DNA of 64,000 nt from Pogonophryne albipinna (GCA_028583405.1 CM053260.1:17623401-17687400); one strand, 5' to 3'; shown: positions 1-14,028, counted from the stretch's first letter. The notes: a model not told the origin generated them from the letters alone. A program made the numbers and translations.

Positions 1-3000
1 CTTCAACATGGCCCAGTCTTCTCTTCCTGCTCCCCCTCCCTGCTCTCTCGTGCTCTCATTCACCCACATGTTCCCTTTTTTTTAACCGACAATGTTTTCC
101 GTCTCCAAGGAAATGTGTGAGGAATTTGTCCGTTTTGAAAACACTTAAAAAACATTCAGATTTAAGCAGCAAATGTATTTTACCCAACTATCAAGATTAC
201 ATATAAAACAGTTAATAAGAAATGAAAGAAAGCTGTTCTAGACATATTGTCGAAGGTAAAGTGGAATAGAATCAAAAATGAAAGTTTTAGGTCTACTCTG
301 TAAGCACCCCCCCAAATTCCTTTGGTTTGCCCATAAAAGGCATAATGCCTTCCAGTTTCTGCATGGTTTCTAAGTTTGAGGTCAGCCATGCCACAAAATA
401 AGCACATTTCGACCTTCCTATCTAGACTGAACTGAAAGTAAGATAGCAGCTGCAGCATTGCTTCTTTTAGTTGTAGCTACAAAAGATGGGGAGGGGGATG
501 TATAAACTTTATGTATAAAACTACATAAAGAAATCTGAGATTATAGCTACTATGAGGTCATCAGCATCCAGAGTGCCATATTTCTTTACTTTTTTATACA
601 CTGAAAAAGGGCAAGATTATCCAGTGGCATTTAATTGTTTATTAGAACAATCAGGAAGCCCTTACCAATCTGTAAGATGACATTAAAATCACATTTCAAC
701 AGACAATAGGGGGGACATTATTACCATCGAATATTCCATACTGTAAAAGGAAACATATGGACACACAAGCTTCAAACACACCCAGAAGACCTGAGAAGGG
801 GGGGATAAGCCTAAAGAACGAAAGTAAGCCGATAGCACATTGTTCAGAATGCAATAAGAAAGAAAGAAAGGCTGCCCTCATTCACCTTTCAGAGGCGATT
901 ATCTGTTCAAATCAGCTCTGATGAGGATTTTGAACAATATAGTTTGAAGCCTTATCTGGTGAGGTGTGTAAACTGTATACGTTTGATATCTCAGTATGAA
1001 CAGCTATCTTTTGTCACTAATCCTTTCTGACACCAGGAAAACAAAAATCTCAAAGCCTGTCCTTTTCTAAACAGGATACTGTTCATTTTACTTGTCATAA
1101 ATAACAATTATGTGAGTTTTATTGTGAATTTTAGTGCTAAATGCCATAGTGCCTATGGGAACTAGAATACAATAGGCAGGAAACTGCAAAACACTATTCA
1201 ACAAAAAAGAAGGAAAGAAACTGGATGATTTTCCTAAAAAACAAAGCTGTAATAAAAAATGTTCTTGGAGGACCATGGCAAAGTGTATGCCAGTTTAACT
1301 AGGGCTAAAGTTGTGGTCAGAGAGGATTTTCTCGCTAGGCCCCAGAGAACATGGATAACAAAACCAACGAACCACCCCAGGGGAAACTTGCAGAGGCTCA
1401 AACACCCTCCTGAGCTTCATACAACCCAGTTCTTTTCTTTCCTGGTGTTACTTCACATTCATGGTTGATCAAGTTTCAGTGTTTCTCACACTTTACAGCA
1501 GCCCCTCACTGTTCTTTTCTTAAAGCAGCACTCAATAAAAGGAAAAAAAAACTGCAAATTGGGAGTTAAAGCAACAAAAAAGCAAAGGAGTCAAATGACT
1601 CTAAACTGAGACCAGGGGAGAGGCATAAAGAGGAACCATGAATTAAATCAGCATGACTCATAACTCATGACTAGTGTCGCCGCTGTCCTGTTTGTTTGAA
1701 TCTGTGTTGGCAACGAAGTTGCCTTGCCCACCAGGACAGAAAAAAAGAAAGAAATTAGAAACAGGGATGTACCTTGACCGACAGTTTTAATGAACTTAGT
1801 TGGTATATTGGATACGTGTGGCACATTTCCCTGCACATACTTCATCTCATCATTATGAAGTAAATGGGAATGCACAATTTAATTACTTTAGAATGACACC
1901 ACTGGCGTTTCACTGTTAGCCCTGCTTCATAATTAAATTCATTTCTCTCCCTCACAATGAAAGTCATTGACATACACAGCATCTGTGCTTCTCCAGAGAG
2001 CTAACAGGCAAGTCAACAGAATAGCTTACAGTAGCCATCCCCAGGAAGCAGAACAACCGGGCTAATCTTCACTGAGAAAACTCCACCCAGAGGATTGAGA
2101 GTGACATTTTTTCGACTTAGCTGTTTGCTCTGCCTCATAGATAGGACATAATAATATAGTTATTTGTGATTCATGCAACAGGCATGTTGGAAAATATATA
2201 AACAATATATCAGTAGATCAATACTTGTGCACACCAAGTCTTCACATAAATCTTTATATCATTTTTTGTTTATGAGTAATTATTCCTTAGAATAGATTTT
2301 CCACATGCAAGAATCTGATATGGATTGCACCCCTCTTTCCCCGATAAGTTGGGAAAAGAGCAGCGGAAAAGAGTTGGAGTCTATGAATCATTGTAACAGC
2401 AGGAACCTGGAAACTACAACTTCAGTTTATGGGCTTCACAATACTTGGAAAAATCTCAGATTTCGACTCAGCTTAGAGCAGCCGCAAATTAACTTTACTC
2501 CCCTCCCTTTTTCTTTGGTCTCCTTTGGCACAACTGCAGTGCAACATGTGAGCTCTAACATGCTTATATACAAAGTCAAAAACATAAATTTGCATATATG
2601 CATATGCATATTTATGCATATGATTGTGGACACCCTTACAGCTGCAGGAAGGGATGCATGCATGTGAGTGTGACACACTCTTGCATGGAGACTTTCTTAC
2701 ATCATCCCCTTTTTATCTTGATCGCTCACTTGACTGGCACCAACATGTTTAATAGGCATCAAATAGGCAGTTTGTTTATCTTGTTAATGTATAACTTTAT
2801 TGCAGTTTTATGGCCAGGATTGTCATCAAAGTGTAGGGGTCACACATCAGAGATTAGTGAAATGTGTCGACTAAGAGACATTTTCTCCATAGTATGTCAT
2901 GTCCATTTGTAGCGCAAAGACATTTCACAGGAAGGCCTAAAAGGTGCAGTGAGTAAGAAATGCTACATTGGAAAGTCACCTATAGCTGACTACATTTCTC

Positions 3001-4230
3001 ACATGGGCACAAATGACAGTCCGTAGAAGTGTAATCTAAGGAAGTAAAACTGTTTGTTAAATTATTTACTTTATTACTTTGAGGTAACATCGGCATGCTA
3101 ACATGCTCGGAAAGACAAAGCTAACAGGCTGATGCTAAGGGGTAAAGATGTACAGAGACGTCATTGTCCTATATGTCTCTGAAATGTCATTAGATTAGAA
3201 GACCAGAAGTGGGCAGTTTTTGATTCAGGTAGTTTTCTAAAATCGAGCAAATTTTGTATTTTCTAATTGTTATTCAATTTGCGTGACTACAAAGCATTAC
3301 ATTGATGTATTATTGGCATATAATTAATAATGAAGTATCTACAAATTAATATATTTCACTTTTCATCACATGTTGGTCCCCCCAACAATAACTGGGTATC
3401 AATGACCAATTAGACTGAATCTTCCATGAAACCTATGTCAGTCTGATCCATACAGAATGTCATATCTTAAGTGCAAAAATATTGAATTAAATTCCAGAGA
3501 AAATCTTTTTCATTTTTTTTTTTTAATAACTGTAACAAACTTACAGAAATCCATCCAATAGTTGTCCAAATATGACACTCATCACAAATGTCAATCTCAC
3601 GGAGTCCCTACAAGAAACAATGATCGGTCAACACAATCAGTAAATGGTAGTCATCCACGGGACTAGGAATGCTCGTAACTCATTTCCTGGCCAGCCCAAA
3701 GTGGAGAGTGACAAAGCAACTTCCTATAGACTGGATCAAGTTTCATGCAGCAGATAAGATCATAGTCAATGAGATACAGTGATGACAACATGTGACCACA
3801 TCATGCCACTCCTCCTGTGAAATTTCTTTGGCTGAAAACACTTTCATCCTACAGTCGCTAGGGGGCATGAGTCTCAAAGGGAACGCAGCCACTGTAATAT
3901 GAGAAGGGTGATGAGGTCTAAGAAACTGCATGTTCTGTACTTTTCTGCCTGGCTTGTTTCTTTGAGTACATGTGTGCTCCCATTGTTTAAAACCATGCAC
4001 CATGCCTTTGTGTAGTGTTTTTTCATGTATGTGTAGGAGGCTCCTTGTTTGAACAGGCATTACAGGGCAAGGCAGGATGTTAGTTTGAACTGATTATACT
4101 GATCAATCGAAGGCTGGGCAGGGTCCTTCAGACCACTGCAAAGTCCAACTTTAAGACCACAACATAAAGACAGGCAGTATGTTTATCCTTTTATTAGTTT
4201 TCTGCATTTCCCTTCTCTATTTCTACAACT
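1..4230. other. intergenic, no gene recognised
   Basis: I see no convincing exon on either strand. Reading frames here are short, lack family motifs and are not flanked by consistent splice signals. A cluster of TATGCATAT-like octamers lies at about 2590-2625. The sequence is AT-rich and otherwise unremarkable. Confidence 0.6.
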
Positions 4231-4239
4231 TTTCAATTA

Positions 4240-4520
4240 AATGGGCCCTATTATGCTAATGTACAGGTTCATATTTGTATGTTGTGCCTCTTCTGTGCCA
4301 TGTTTACATGCTTTAATGTTAAAATATGCTTTGTTTTTCTCCTCCTGCCTGTGCAGCACCTTTTTCCACCCTCTTTCCGAAACCAGAGCCCAGTCTGCTC
4401 TGATTGATTAGCTGGCCGACTCTGTTGTCATTGGTCAAGTGCTGAGAGATGTCCTGCCCCTTAGCCTATCTCGTATAATATGTTGGAGCGCTAGCCAATA
4501 GAACAGCGAGTGTGAAATCA
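4240..4520. repeat. possible dispersed element fragment
   Basis: The block starts with GGGCCCTATTATGCTAATG and runs into a GC-richer stretch with the phrase CTCTGATTGATTAGCTGG and a second CATTGGTC. From memory, such phrases recur in teleost interspersed repeats. I could not define ends or a target duplication, so the assignment is weak. Confidence 0.3.
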
Positions 4521-5590
4521 CTATGTTACAGAAGTAAACAAAGGACTACATTCGAGGCGTTTCAGGCAGGGGGGAGTGTGTGGGAGAAAAACTCCCTCTG
4601 GTGTGAACTTTGGGATTTTAGCCTTTGCAGAACTTTTACATGCACAAAGCCTATAAAACACACTACAGGAAGTTACATTCTCTATGTCTCTTGTTGTTTA
4701 TAAAGCACTGCATGCATTAAGTTTATCATACCATCTTGGATACAGGCCAATTCCCACTGAACGTCTCAGTAAATCTGCCATTCATTGTGAAATAGGTTTG
4801 TTCATAACCCCCCACTTGCTCATCTCTTCCCTCACCCCCTTCTCTCTTGTAGCATGCAAGTGTTTCTCTCAGCACATTCCTGACTTGATGTGTCACAGCA
4901 GCTTCTTACAAATCAAAACATCACTGGCCTCTTAAGGGACTTGAGGTCAGAGGGAGAGCTTTGTAAATTACGTTCTTACTATCTGCATGCACAAAAAAAT
5001 AGGCATTCTCTTATCTGTATGTCTTTATGTTTAAGTCATCAAACTTGAGGTCGAAAACAGCTCTGTTCATGGGTTGGTGTAAGATCCTGAGTTATTGAAA
5101 CAACAAAAACTGGTTGACTTGTACATATATGGTTGCCTCCAAGTTTAGCACAGCAGCTTCATTGTGAAGGGTCACGTCAGTGTTTCAGACAAGCCAAGCA
5201 AAATATGACTTTTAAAATGTCTTAAAGTCCCTTTTAGGTTGTTAATATGTTCTTTCCACAACATGTGCCCTCTTAGCTTATTCATAGCTGATAGAAATGT
5301 TAAGTTTATTTTTATAAAACAAAAGAGTGTGTTTAATATTTTCGTTGACGGAGCAAGGGGTTTATTCTGGTAAGGATTAGACAACAGTCAAGAAACCAGT
5401 CAGGGAAGATCTTGAGTCATAAGACAAATAAATCATGATTTCCACAATATGACATGATGATAGTTCATGGTTTAAATCAAACTGTCATAAAAGGATAAGG
5501 GCTTACCGAAAATGTGTTTTGATCCTTAATGTGTGCCACTATGGAAACAAAAAAACAACAATTTATATCTAAGTAGCTGGCTACCTATTT

Positions 5591-5724
5591 CTACCTACCT
5601 ACCTACCTACCTACCTACCTACCTACCTACCTACCTACCTACCTACCTACCTACCTACCTACCTACCTACCTACCTACCTACCTACCTACCTACCTACCT
5701 ACCTACCTACCTACCTACCTACCT
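5591..5724. repeat. (TACC)n microsatellite
   Basis: About 33 uninterrupted copies of a CTAC/TACC tetranucleotide. The frame through it reads as a leucine-proline-threonine-tyrosine repeat and is not a gene. Confidence 0.97.
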
Positions 5725-6640
5725 ATGCGCAGTCCTTGTTTTTGATGTTGTGTTTTTCATGGGTTGGGAAAGCTGTTTAAGACTAGGTGGGGTCCAATAA
5801 AATAAAAAGATAATCTCTATTTGCTCTTTACCTGGCTGATATGGGAGGAATGTTCATCAATATGTGTGTGCGTGCGTGTGTTTGTGGGTGTGTGTGTTCA
5901 ATGCCTTCGGTTATTTCATAATTGTGCAATTTTTCACGCTTCAAACACAGGATTTTACTTGTGACATTGAAGAAGGTGCAACCTGTCTATGTGAACTTTA
6001 CTTTTTTGCTGTACTGATCCCTTTTCTTATATAATATGTATTTCATGCAAGGATGTGTAGAGCATATAGAGCACACGTATAGATAATGGAACACATTAAG
6101 TGGGTACATTTGGTTTTTCCACAATTATGAGACATACAGTGACACAGCATACAAACACATGAAGCACATCACACTGGACACCAACAATTTGCTTTGCAAT
6201 ATGTCACCTCTATGAGGACTGTTTGAAAGTAGGAGACGAGGTCATAAAATGATGCGCTGTTCATTATACCCAAGGTTTTACTTTATAATCTGGTTTCGCA
6301 TGAGTGTGTGTGTGTGTGTGTTTGTCGGTTTGTCTGTGTGTCTGTGTGTGTTTGTGAAAGAGTGCAGATGACACAAGAGGTACAATATGTTTGAAGTTTA
6401 ATTTTATGGATGCAAAATAGGCTTTGCATGTTTGTTATTATGATGTAAAAGCAATGTAACATTTAAAGTTTGGAAAATGCCTTTTGAAGTAGAAGTTGTA
6501 CCACTGTTTCTGCAGCACTTTAAACTGGCACGGGGACTATTATGTAATTATTGTGCTCCCTCCAGCAGTAAATGTGTAACACAATGTGATTTTCTTCCCT
6601 GACATTCTCTCATCCTTCACTCCCCTGCTGCGGGCAGCAT

Positions 6641-6683
6641 CCAATCAGAACTCTGCAGGGCCCCTCCCCTGTCCTGATAAATA
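6641..6683 (+). promoter_or_regulatory. proximal promoter of keratin gene 1 (CCAAT and TATA boxes)
   Basis: A CCAATCAG box at 6641-6648 lies about 35 bp upstream of a TATA-like GATAAATA at 6676-6683. The ATG follows at 6767, leaving room for a 5' UTR of roughly 55 nt. This is the usual compact arrangement for keratin promoters. The transcription start itself is inferred. Confidence 0.7.
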
Positions 6684-6766
6684 GCACCGGAGACCAGGGA
6701 GGGTCTATCTGCCTCGCTCTCTTCTCCTCTCACACCACTTCATTGCTACAAACTCCCTCTGATATC

Positions 6767-9700
6767 ATGTCTACCAGAGCTATGAAGAGCACCACCTACT
6801 CCACCGTGTCCTCCTCCAGGGGCCCATCCCAGGGCTTCAGCAGCCGCTCCTTCTCCGGCTACGGGGGTGTAGGCAGTGGCAGGCAGAGCCTCAATGTCCG
6901 AAGCTCTTATGGGGGAGTTGGCAGCTGTGGTGCTGCTGTAGGTGGCGGGGGGTATAAAATGGGTGGTGGGTATATTGCCGGGGGTTCTGGACAAAGAGGA
7001 GGTGGAGTGGAGTCTGGCTATGTGGGCTATGGTGGAGGTATGGGAGGTGGCATGGCCCATGACATGGGGGCCCCCATCACAGCGGTGACTGTGAACAAGA
7101 GCCTCCTGACCCCCCTGAACCTGGAGATTGACCCCAACATCCAGGTGGTCCGCACCCACGAGAAGGAGCAGATCAAGATCCTCAACAACCGCTTTGCTTC
7201 CTTCATCGACAAGGTCAGTCAACTTAAAGGGACATTTTCATGTTAGTTAAATAGTAAAAAGAAAACACTTTCTGTGGGTCCACAAAATACTTTTTGTTGA
7301 GGATAAACTGTTGATTCCTGTTAGGATACATCTATACAATTCCTCACAGAGTGAAAATATAACTTCAGGAACCTTAGAGGAAATTACTGTATTGAAAGCC
7401 AGAATAGCTCAAGGTGAAAGAGGTCTAAATTCACCATGTAGATAATCCTTGAGTCAAAAGTGTATATATAGCAATATGCAATCATCTAAAAGCCATGTAG
7501 AGTGGTACTGTGAAGGAAACTTCACAGTTTTGAGTAATGCTTTGGCTCCCTCCCATGTTTTCACTCTGGAGTGAGATCATAGAGCTCAGATAAGAGGATC
7601 AACCTGGATACAGAGCACGAAGAGAATAACACATTTTTCTTGAAGGGGGTGCATCCAAATGTGAGCAATATCCTGAAAAGAGATAAAGTCCAAGCTGCAA
7701 AATCTTATTAATCAAATAAAGCTTGCTGAATAATAACAACATGTACATAAAACCTACAGTACAAAAGTGGGTGTGTCATGGCATGGGCTAGGCAAGCTTT
7801 GCATGGGAAGCTTGTTAAATACTGAGTGGAGTAGACAAATAACAGTTATCTGAACGAAACCCACTTTATGAGGCTATATGAAAAGCAATAATTTACTTTT
7901 ATTGTTAGTAGTATCAATCATTGTTAAGCACCCACTGTTAAATAGAGTGCAGAAACCGAAGCCTGACTCCTCCACCTGAGATTAATCAGATTCTTTAGTT
8001 ATCGAACATTGCAACATTCATGTTTAATGAGGTACCGCAAAGTATGCCAGAAGTGAAATAGATAACCCTGAGACTAATTCCTCAGATTGTAAAACAAAGC
8101 TTGCATACCATCATGATATTGTACACACTCAGGTATAGCTGTGTGTCACATCGTGTTTGCAGAGTGGTAGCAGGACCCCACCCAGGGTCAGGACGCTCAA
8201 TAGAGAAGTTGCAAAGGGGGAACTGGGAAACAGTGCCTCTTTGTGTTGAAAAGTGGCACTATGGATGAGCAATATGCTATGGGAGTAATTGATTTGACAT
8301 TTAGAGTGTGTTAGATGTGGGAGAAGCTACTCATTTTCTTGCTGTCAATATTCATGCAGTTCTTTGTCCATTAGGAAACAAAGTGAAGCCATTCATGTTG
8401 TTTGAGTAACGCATACATGCCTCTTTTTTCAGTGCATATTTGTCATAGACCAACCTCCCCATACATTAAAGTTTATGTTTTGTAAACAAGTAGTGCAATA
8501 TCTTCCCATCCTTTTACAATCAATCCATTCAAAGTCCTTTCCGTGTGACCCATATCTACAGAACTGTTTTTCCTGTTTTCTATTCATCAATCACTCACTT
8601 ACCTTTTCTGCCTGCAGGTTCGCTTCCTGGAACAGCAGAACAAAATGCTTGAGACCAAATGGAAACTTGTGCAGGAACAGACCACATCTCGCTCCAATGT
8701 TGACTCCATGTTCGAAGCCTACATCGCCAACTTGCGCAGACAGCTGGACAACTTCGGTCACGAGAAAGTCAAGCTTGAGTCTGACCTGCATCAGATGTCG
8801 GGCATGGTTGAGAACTTCAAACACAAGTGAGTGGAGCATAATATTTCAACCATCAGTGGAACTCCTTAAATAAACTATAATAAACATATATTTTAACAGT
8901 TGATTGCATGACCACTGCACTATACATTTAAGGAGTAATCTTTCCTTTCAAGGTATGAAGATGAGATCAACAAGCGCAATGAGTGTGAAAACCAATTTGT
9001 CCTCATAAAAAAGGTCTGTCTTTTCTTTTTTGTCTTTTCTTATTTTCCATATTATGTCATAATTAAACCATAACAAGCCTTCGAGCTAAATGGCCACACA
9101 ATGGCCATTGTACCTCAGGGCCAGGGCAGCATGCAACAATGAACAATCTCTATATTTGACTTTCCTGTGCAGGACACTGACGCAGCCTTCATGATGAAAG
9201 TGGAGCTGGAAGCCAAACTGGACGGGCTATCTGATGAGATTGAGTTCCTGAGGCAGATCTACGATGCAGTACGAACCTTGTTTCCCTTTCCAGTGGCACA
9301 CAAATGAATAATAGATGTAACATCTTAAATACAAAGAGCATTTGCAAAATGATTAGTTAATATATTATCCACACAGGAACTCAGTGAGCTGCAGGGCCAG
9401 ATCAAGGACACATCTGTTGTGGTGGAGATGGACAACAGCCGTAACCTGGACATGGACTCCATTGTGGCTGAAGTGCGTGCTCAGTATGAAGACATCGCCA
9501 ACCGTAGCAGAGCCGAGGCAGAGTCATGGTATCAGTCTAAGGTATGATCCCTGTGATTTATGTCAAATAAAAGCATGTCAAACCAAACAACAAACATCAG
9601 CTACACTTTGATAATCACATTGCTTTTTCATTCTCCCATACAACTTTTCTGTGTGTTTAGTATACAGAGATGCAGCAGTCAGCAGGAAGTTATGGTGAAG

Positions 9701-11099
9701 ACCTGAAGACCACCAAGGCTGATATAGCTGACATGAACCGCAGGATAATGAGGCTCCAGTCTGAAATTGAAATGGTTAAAGCACAGGTGAGAAATTAGTT
9801 TTGTACATTTGGACATTTCTATTATTCTTTGATTTTAACTGATTAAAAAACCTCCTAACTTCAGCAGTAATTCAAATGTGGTATAGCACCTGGCCTTAAA
9901 AAGACAACAGGATCTCACATCACTCTTTGCTTATCATTCTCTACTCTTAGCGAAACAATTTGGAATCTCAGATCGCAGAGGCTGAGGAGCGTGGTGAGAT
10001 TGCAGTAAAAGATGCTAGACTTCGCATCAGAGACCTGGAGGAAGCGCTCAAGAGAGCCAAGCAGGACATGGCCCTTCAAGTGCGCCAGTACCAGGAACTG
10101 ATGAACGTGAAGCTGGCCCTGGACATTGAGATCGCCACCTACAGGAAGCTGCTGGAAGGAGAGGAGTACAGGTAAGGTGTTGCTGTGACAGCACCCTCCT
10201 GTGGAGTTGCTGAGAAATATCTTTTTAACATCATTATTATTGTGTAGATGACACATTGTGTTCTGTTTGCTCCTGTCTTGTTATGTTTCCTCTACAGGTT
10301 AGCTACTGGAATCAAGACCAATATAACCAAGCAGACTTGTAAGTTCATGTTCTACCTTGGTTTAACTGTTTAACTTTTGATTTTTCGTAAAGTTTAAACT
10401 ATTAATTAAAAATGGCATGACTTCATGATGCCACCATAGGTTATGTTTTGGACAGCACTCTTCCCTTTTGAGATTTTTGCACATTTCAATCACAGATAAC
10501 TTCATTACACCTAAAATATGTGCTGTTTACCCCAAGTTAATTGGAGTAGACTCAAATCAAATGCATTTCAATTGACTTTTTAGGCCCACATGTGCTTTTG
10601 AAATCTCTTAAGAAGAAGAACTAATGGTAACCGAAGCCTTTGCTGATACGAAAAGATATTCAGATCATAATGGACCTTTTTTCCCAGTACTGTATTTCAA
10701 TGTTAATGACTGTCTTTATTTTTTACATGTGCAGCAATGAACTACAATGCCTACGGCCTGGAGAGCTCCCGAACCCCGTCCTACGCCAGCTGCTCCTTCG
10801 GTGGAAGTGGAGTCAAGGCAAGCATCGGTTCTATTGCTGCCCTTGAAGGAGCAACAGTAAAGAGCACCACAGTCACCAAGACAGAAACAGTGAGGATCAA
10901 GACCGAGGAGAAGAAGGAGGAGAAGAAGGAGGAGAAGCAGGAGGAGGAGCAGGTGGAGGAGCTAGAGGAGGAGCAAGAGGAGGAGCAAGAGGAGGTAGCA
11001 ATCGAGGCGCCAGCTGTCGAGGAGAATAACGAGGAGGCGGAGGTGGAGCAGGAGGAAAAGGAGGAGCAGGTGGAGGCTGAAGCTGTGGCTGAGGAATGA
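6767..11099 (+). CDS. type II keratin gene 1, with glutamate-rich tail
   Basis: Nine coding exons: 6767-7213, 8618-8826, 8953-9013, 9173-9268, 9377-9541, 9661-9786, 9951-10171, 10298-10338 and 10735-11099, giving 576 aa. All introns are GT-AG. The start ATG is the first one after the TATA box, followed by a Ser/Gly-rich head. The head ends in a helix-initiation motif ([11 protein letters not shown], then VRFLEQQNK), which marks type II keratins. The rod closes with the helix-termination motif [10 protein letters not shown] near residue 441. The nine-exon layout with exons of 61, 96, 165, 126 and 221 nt is that of type II keratins and matches gene 2 exactly through the rod. The product should pair with a type I keratin in epithelial intermediate filaments. 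The tail is odd: 34 of the last 64 residues are Glu, mixed with Lys and Gln, more like a neurofilament tail than an epidermal keratin. I cannot assign an exact orthologue. Confidence 0.93.
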
Positions 11100-11153
11100 T
11101 AATGTTTTCCTGTTTTATCTGATTTATGATTGATGATATTGGTCTTGGAGGTG

Positions 11154-11159
11154 AATAAA
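11154..11159 (+). other. polyadenylation signal of keratin gene 1
   Basis: AATAAA lies 55 bp after the stop codon. A second AATAAA in a CAATAAACC context near 11579 could be an alternative distal signal. Confidence 0.6.
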
Positions 11160-11805
11160 AAGCACACCAACTCTGCTTTATTATCCAGGTCTCTAATTGT
11201 TCACACCAAAGTGCCTTCACAAAACAATGTTTATTCTGTAAGAGGTGTAAACACAACTGTTATACACTTCATGTAAAGATGCTAAAGGATGAGTCTTTGT
11301 TCAGGTATCATTATTGACTGTAACCTGCCTGTGTTCAGTGATCCTTGCACCACATGTGTTTAACCAGCAGGTGGCACTGTTGTATTTGTTTTCTTCTGTT
11401 GCTCTTGGGGTCCGAGTAACTCAAAGCACTGATGCCACCTCGAGTATACTGCTGCATGGACCTTATTCTGTACCTGCTGTAACATGAATATATGTGAACA
11501 AAGTCTTCCATCTTCTCAAAATACAATTTTCTGTGCGTTACCCCTGGCGACACATCATGTCCTGTCTGTTTGCTCGACAATAAACCTTCTTCAAACATTA
11601 GTTTACATGGTGTACTGTTGTGTTACTATGGTTTGTACGTTTCCTAGTACGTTATGTAATTGCACTTTTGAGATATACTTCATCTGCCAACCATGAAGAC
11701 GAACAAGGCTAAACAAAGATAGGAAAATGAAAAAAATATTATGCACACAATGAAAGACCTGTGTCTGGAACATATTTTAAATCTTGTTAAATACACACAT
11801 GAACA

Positions 11806-11807
11806 AA

Positions 11808-11901
<94 letters not shown>
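11806..11901. repeat. (CA)n microsatellite
   Basis: A long CA run with a short CGCGCG interruption near its start. Confidence 0.97.
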
Positions 11902-11903
<2 letters not shown>

Positions 11904-13246
11904 GAACTTTAAAAGGCCTTAGAGAAACTCTAACTTACATGATATTTTAAACATTTCTCTGACAAGTCCCAGTCTGTCTAAGACCGGGGACACGCTAATT
12001 GCAGGGTTTCTTTTCCACAAAAGAAAGTACAAGGTCATTCATGATTATAAAATGTCAGCAAATGTCATGGTCCAAACACTTCTAATCCCTTACTGTAAAA
12101 CAAATATAATTAATTATACATGCAAAGTTCACAAAACCAATCCAACAAGTCTGTAAGACAAGAGTTGTATCAGGAAATAAAACGCTACATCTAATATGCC
12201 TGTGAGTGGACTGAAGTTACACGTGATTTACTGTGAAACACCTTAAAGAGCAACAGGTTTGAACAGGAATCGTGCCACAACCAAGGCTATACAACTTTTT
12301 CGGAGAAAAAACTGTCAAAATCCCACAGTACCACCCACCGTTCATTGCACACAAAAAAACAACTGTTGCTGCTGCCGACACACTGGGGCAGACTGGATCA
12401 GTTTCAGGTTTAAAGGCTTGATAGTTGTATGATATCACAGTGTATGAAAAGCTTTGGTAGTTTACATTGGCTTTGCCTTTATTTAGGGGGTTTGAAAATA
12501 CGTTTGCATCAGAGCTGGAAGAAGGACTTGTAAAACAATATCACATCATAAAAAACGATCAAAATATAGAGAAGCTGTCGCACCAAGCACAATGTTAATG
12601 AGTTACAAACCAGTTTAATTGACTTAAATGAAATAGGCTATATTGTAAGTTTTGCTTTAATGTATAGACTATGTCCTCATTCAGATATTATGTGTTACTA
12701 TTGAATGATAGACCAGTAATCACCAAAAGACGCAAGATTAACACTCCTGCAGGAAATATCTGACATGATATATAATAATGTTATGCAATTAGAATGTCAA
12801 AACGCTGTTGACCTCAGCAACTTCATGAGCCACAAACCATGGCAACAAATACCAGGTGTGTCAGGGCGTGTTCGTTTCTGAGTCCCCTGGAAACATCTGT
12901 TGTTTTACATTGGCTTCTGTGGGATTTGCGGTATTCCTTTTCTGTCTATTGTTTTCTGAATGTGTTTCTGTATTTTATTTTCCCTTGCAGCAGCTCTTTT
13001 GAAGCTGCAGCCTCTGAGCCCTGATTTTACACTGCATAACATTCGATTATTTCTCTCTTTTACCTGAAGTAATTTATACAGTAAGGTTGCAAAAGTACAG
13101 TATAGTTGATGGTACAAAAAGTACCTGGTAGTCATTGTTTGAAAATCTAACTCTTTTGGAGGAATGGTGTCAATACGCAAAATCCCATTTAAACAATCAT
13201 CATCGCGGATGAACAGTGCACACACCTTATATATATATATAGAAAT
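11902..13246. other. intergenic, no gene recognised
   Basis: AT-rich sequence without recognisable exons, RNA genes or element ends. Confidence 0.55.
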
Positions 13247-13680
13247 GTGTATTGATTGGGATAAACCCCTTGAGATGCACCGTCTCGTTTTCAAGGGGGT
13301 CCCGACAATAGCAACAACTTACAGACATACATAAACAAAAAGACAAAATGCAAGACAAACCACATACAGTCTGTTAAGTAAAATTCAAGCAATGCATACA
13401 ATCATTACAATTTGAGACAGTCGAGCAAATCAGTTTCATCAATCAGTTATAACAAGTAAGACCAGTTGAAAGTGAGATGATAATGCATGTTTAAACACAC
13501 CCAATGATGCAAAAGACCTAATAGCAGCAGGTAAAGTATAGTAATATTGTTTTGGTTGGATGTTATCACATAGTTGCAATGAGTCCACAGATCTTATCAC
13601 AGTAATGATAATCCGTACAAATAAAATCTCATATTTGTGAAGGTATGGAGCTATTTCAATGTCATAAGTTTTGATCATTC
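13247..13680 (-). pseudogene. LINE remnant: end of reverse-transcriptase ORF and 3' tail
   Basis: On the minus strand a frame ending near 13439 contains LPAAIRSFASLGVFKHAL, which resembles the C-terminal end of LINE ORF2 proteins (LP..IR..SL..FK..L). About 150 bp further on this strand, the 13260-13310 stretch reads as a CTTGAAAACGAG...CTCAAGGGG tail, a phrase I recall from fish LINE 3' ends. The upstream reverse transcriptase is missing, so this is a dead 5'-truncated copy. Confidence 0.5.
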
Positions 13681-13689
13681 AAAAAAATA

Positions 13690-14008
13690 CAATTTATTTG
13701 AAAGTTCAAGTTTTTATCCTGAACTTTGAAAAATACAATGATGTATTCAAAATAAAAATAAGTATTTGAAATCATTTTTCAGGTTTAATATTATTTTGAT
13801 TCAGTTTCAGATTTCACTTTTATACATATTTTGATATTTGAATCCTTATATTTTTCAGTTGCAGATTTTTCGTTTTTAGATTCAAAACAATTATTTTTTC
13901 AGTTTCAAATCTTGTTTTTTTAAGGTTTCACATTGCTTTTCACCTTCAGATATTTTTTCACTTTCAGATCTTTTTTTTTCGCTTTCAGACTTTTGGCCCT
14001 GATGTTGC
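13690..14008. repeat. degenerate TTTCAGTTTCAGAT-type tandem repeat
   Basis: The stretch is made of loosely repeated T-rich units ending in TTTCAGAT or TTTCAGAC, about 12-25 bp each. It abuts the hAT element that starts at 14029. No coding content. Confidence 0.55.
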
Positions 14009-14028
14009 TTGAGGGGGCGGGGCTTACC

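Noticed and set aside
5591..5724. CRISPR-like array
   Set aside because: It is a pure tetranucleotide repeat without spacers, in a vertebrate genome.
10781..11256. Minus-strand Ser/Cys-rich and Pro/Ala-rich frames opposite the last exon of keratin gene 1
   Set aside because: They are antisense reflections of the GAG/GAA-rich tail; the + strand exon is supported by splice sites and rod motifs.
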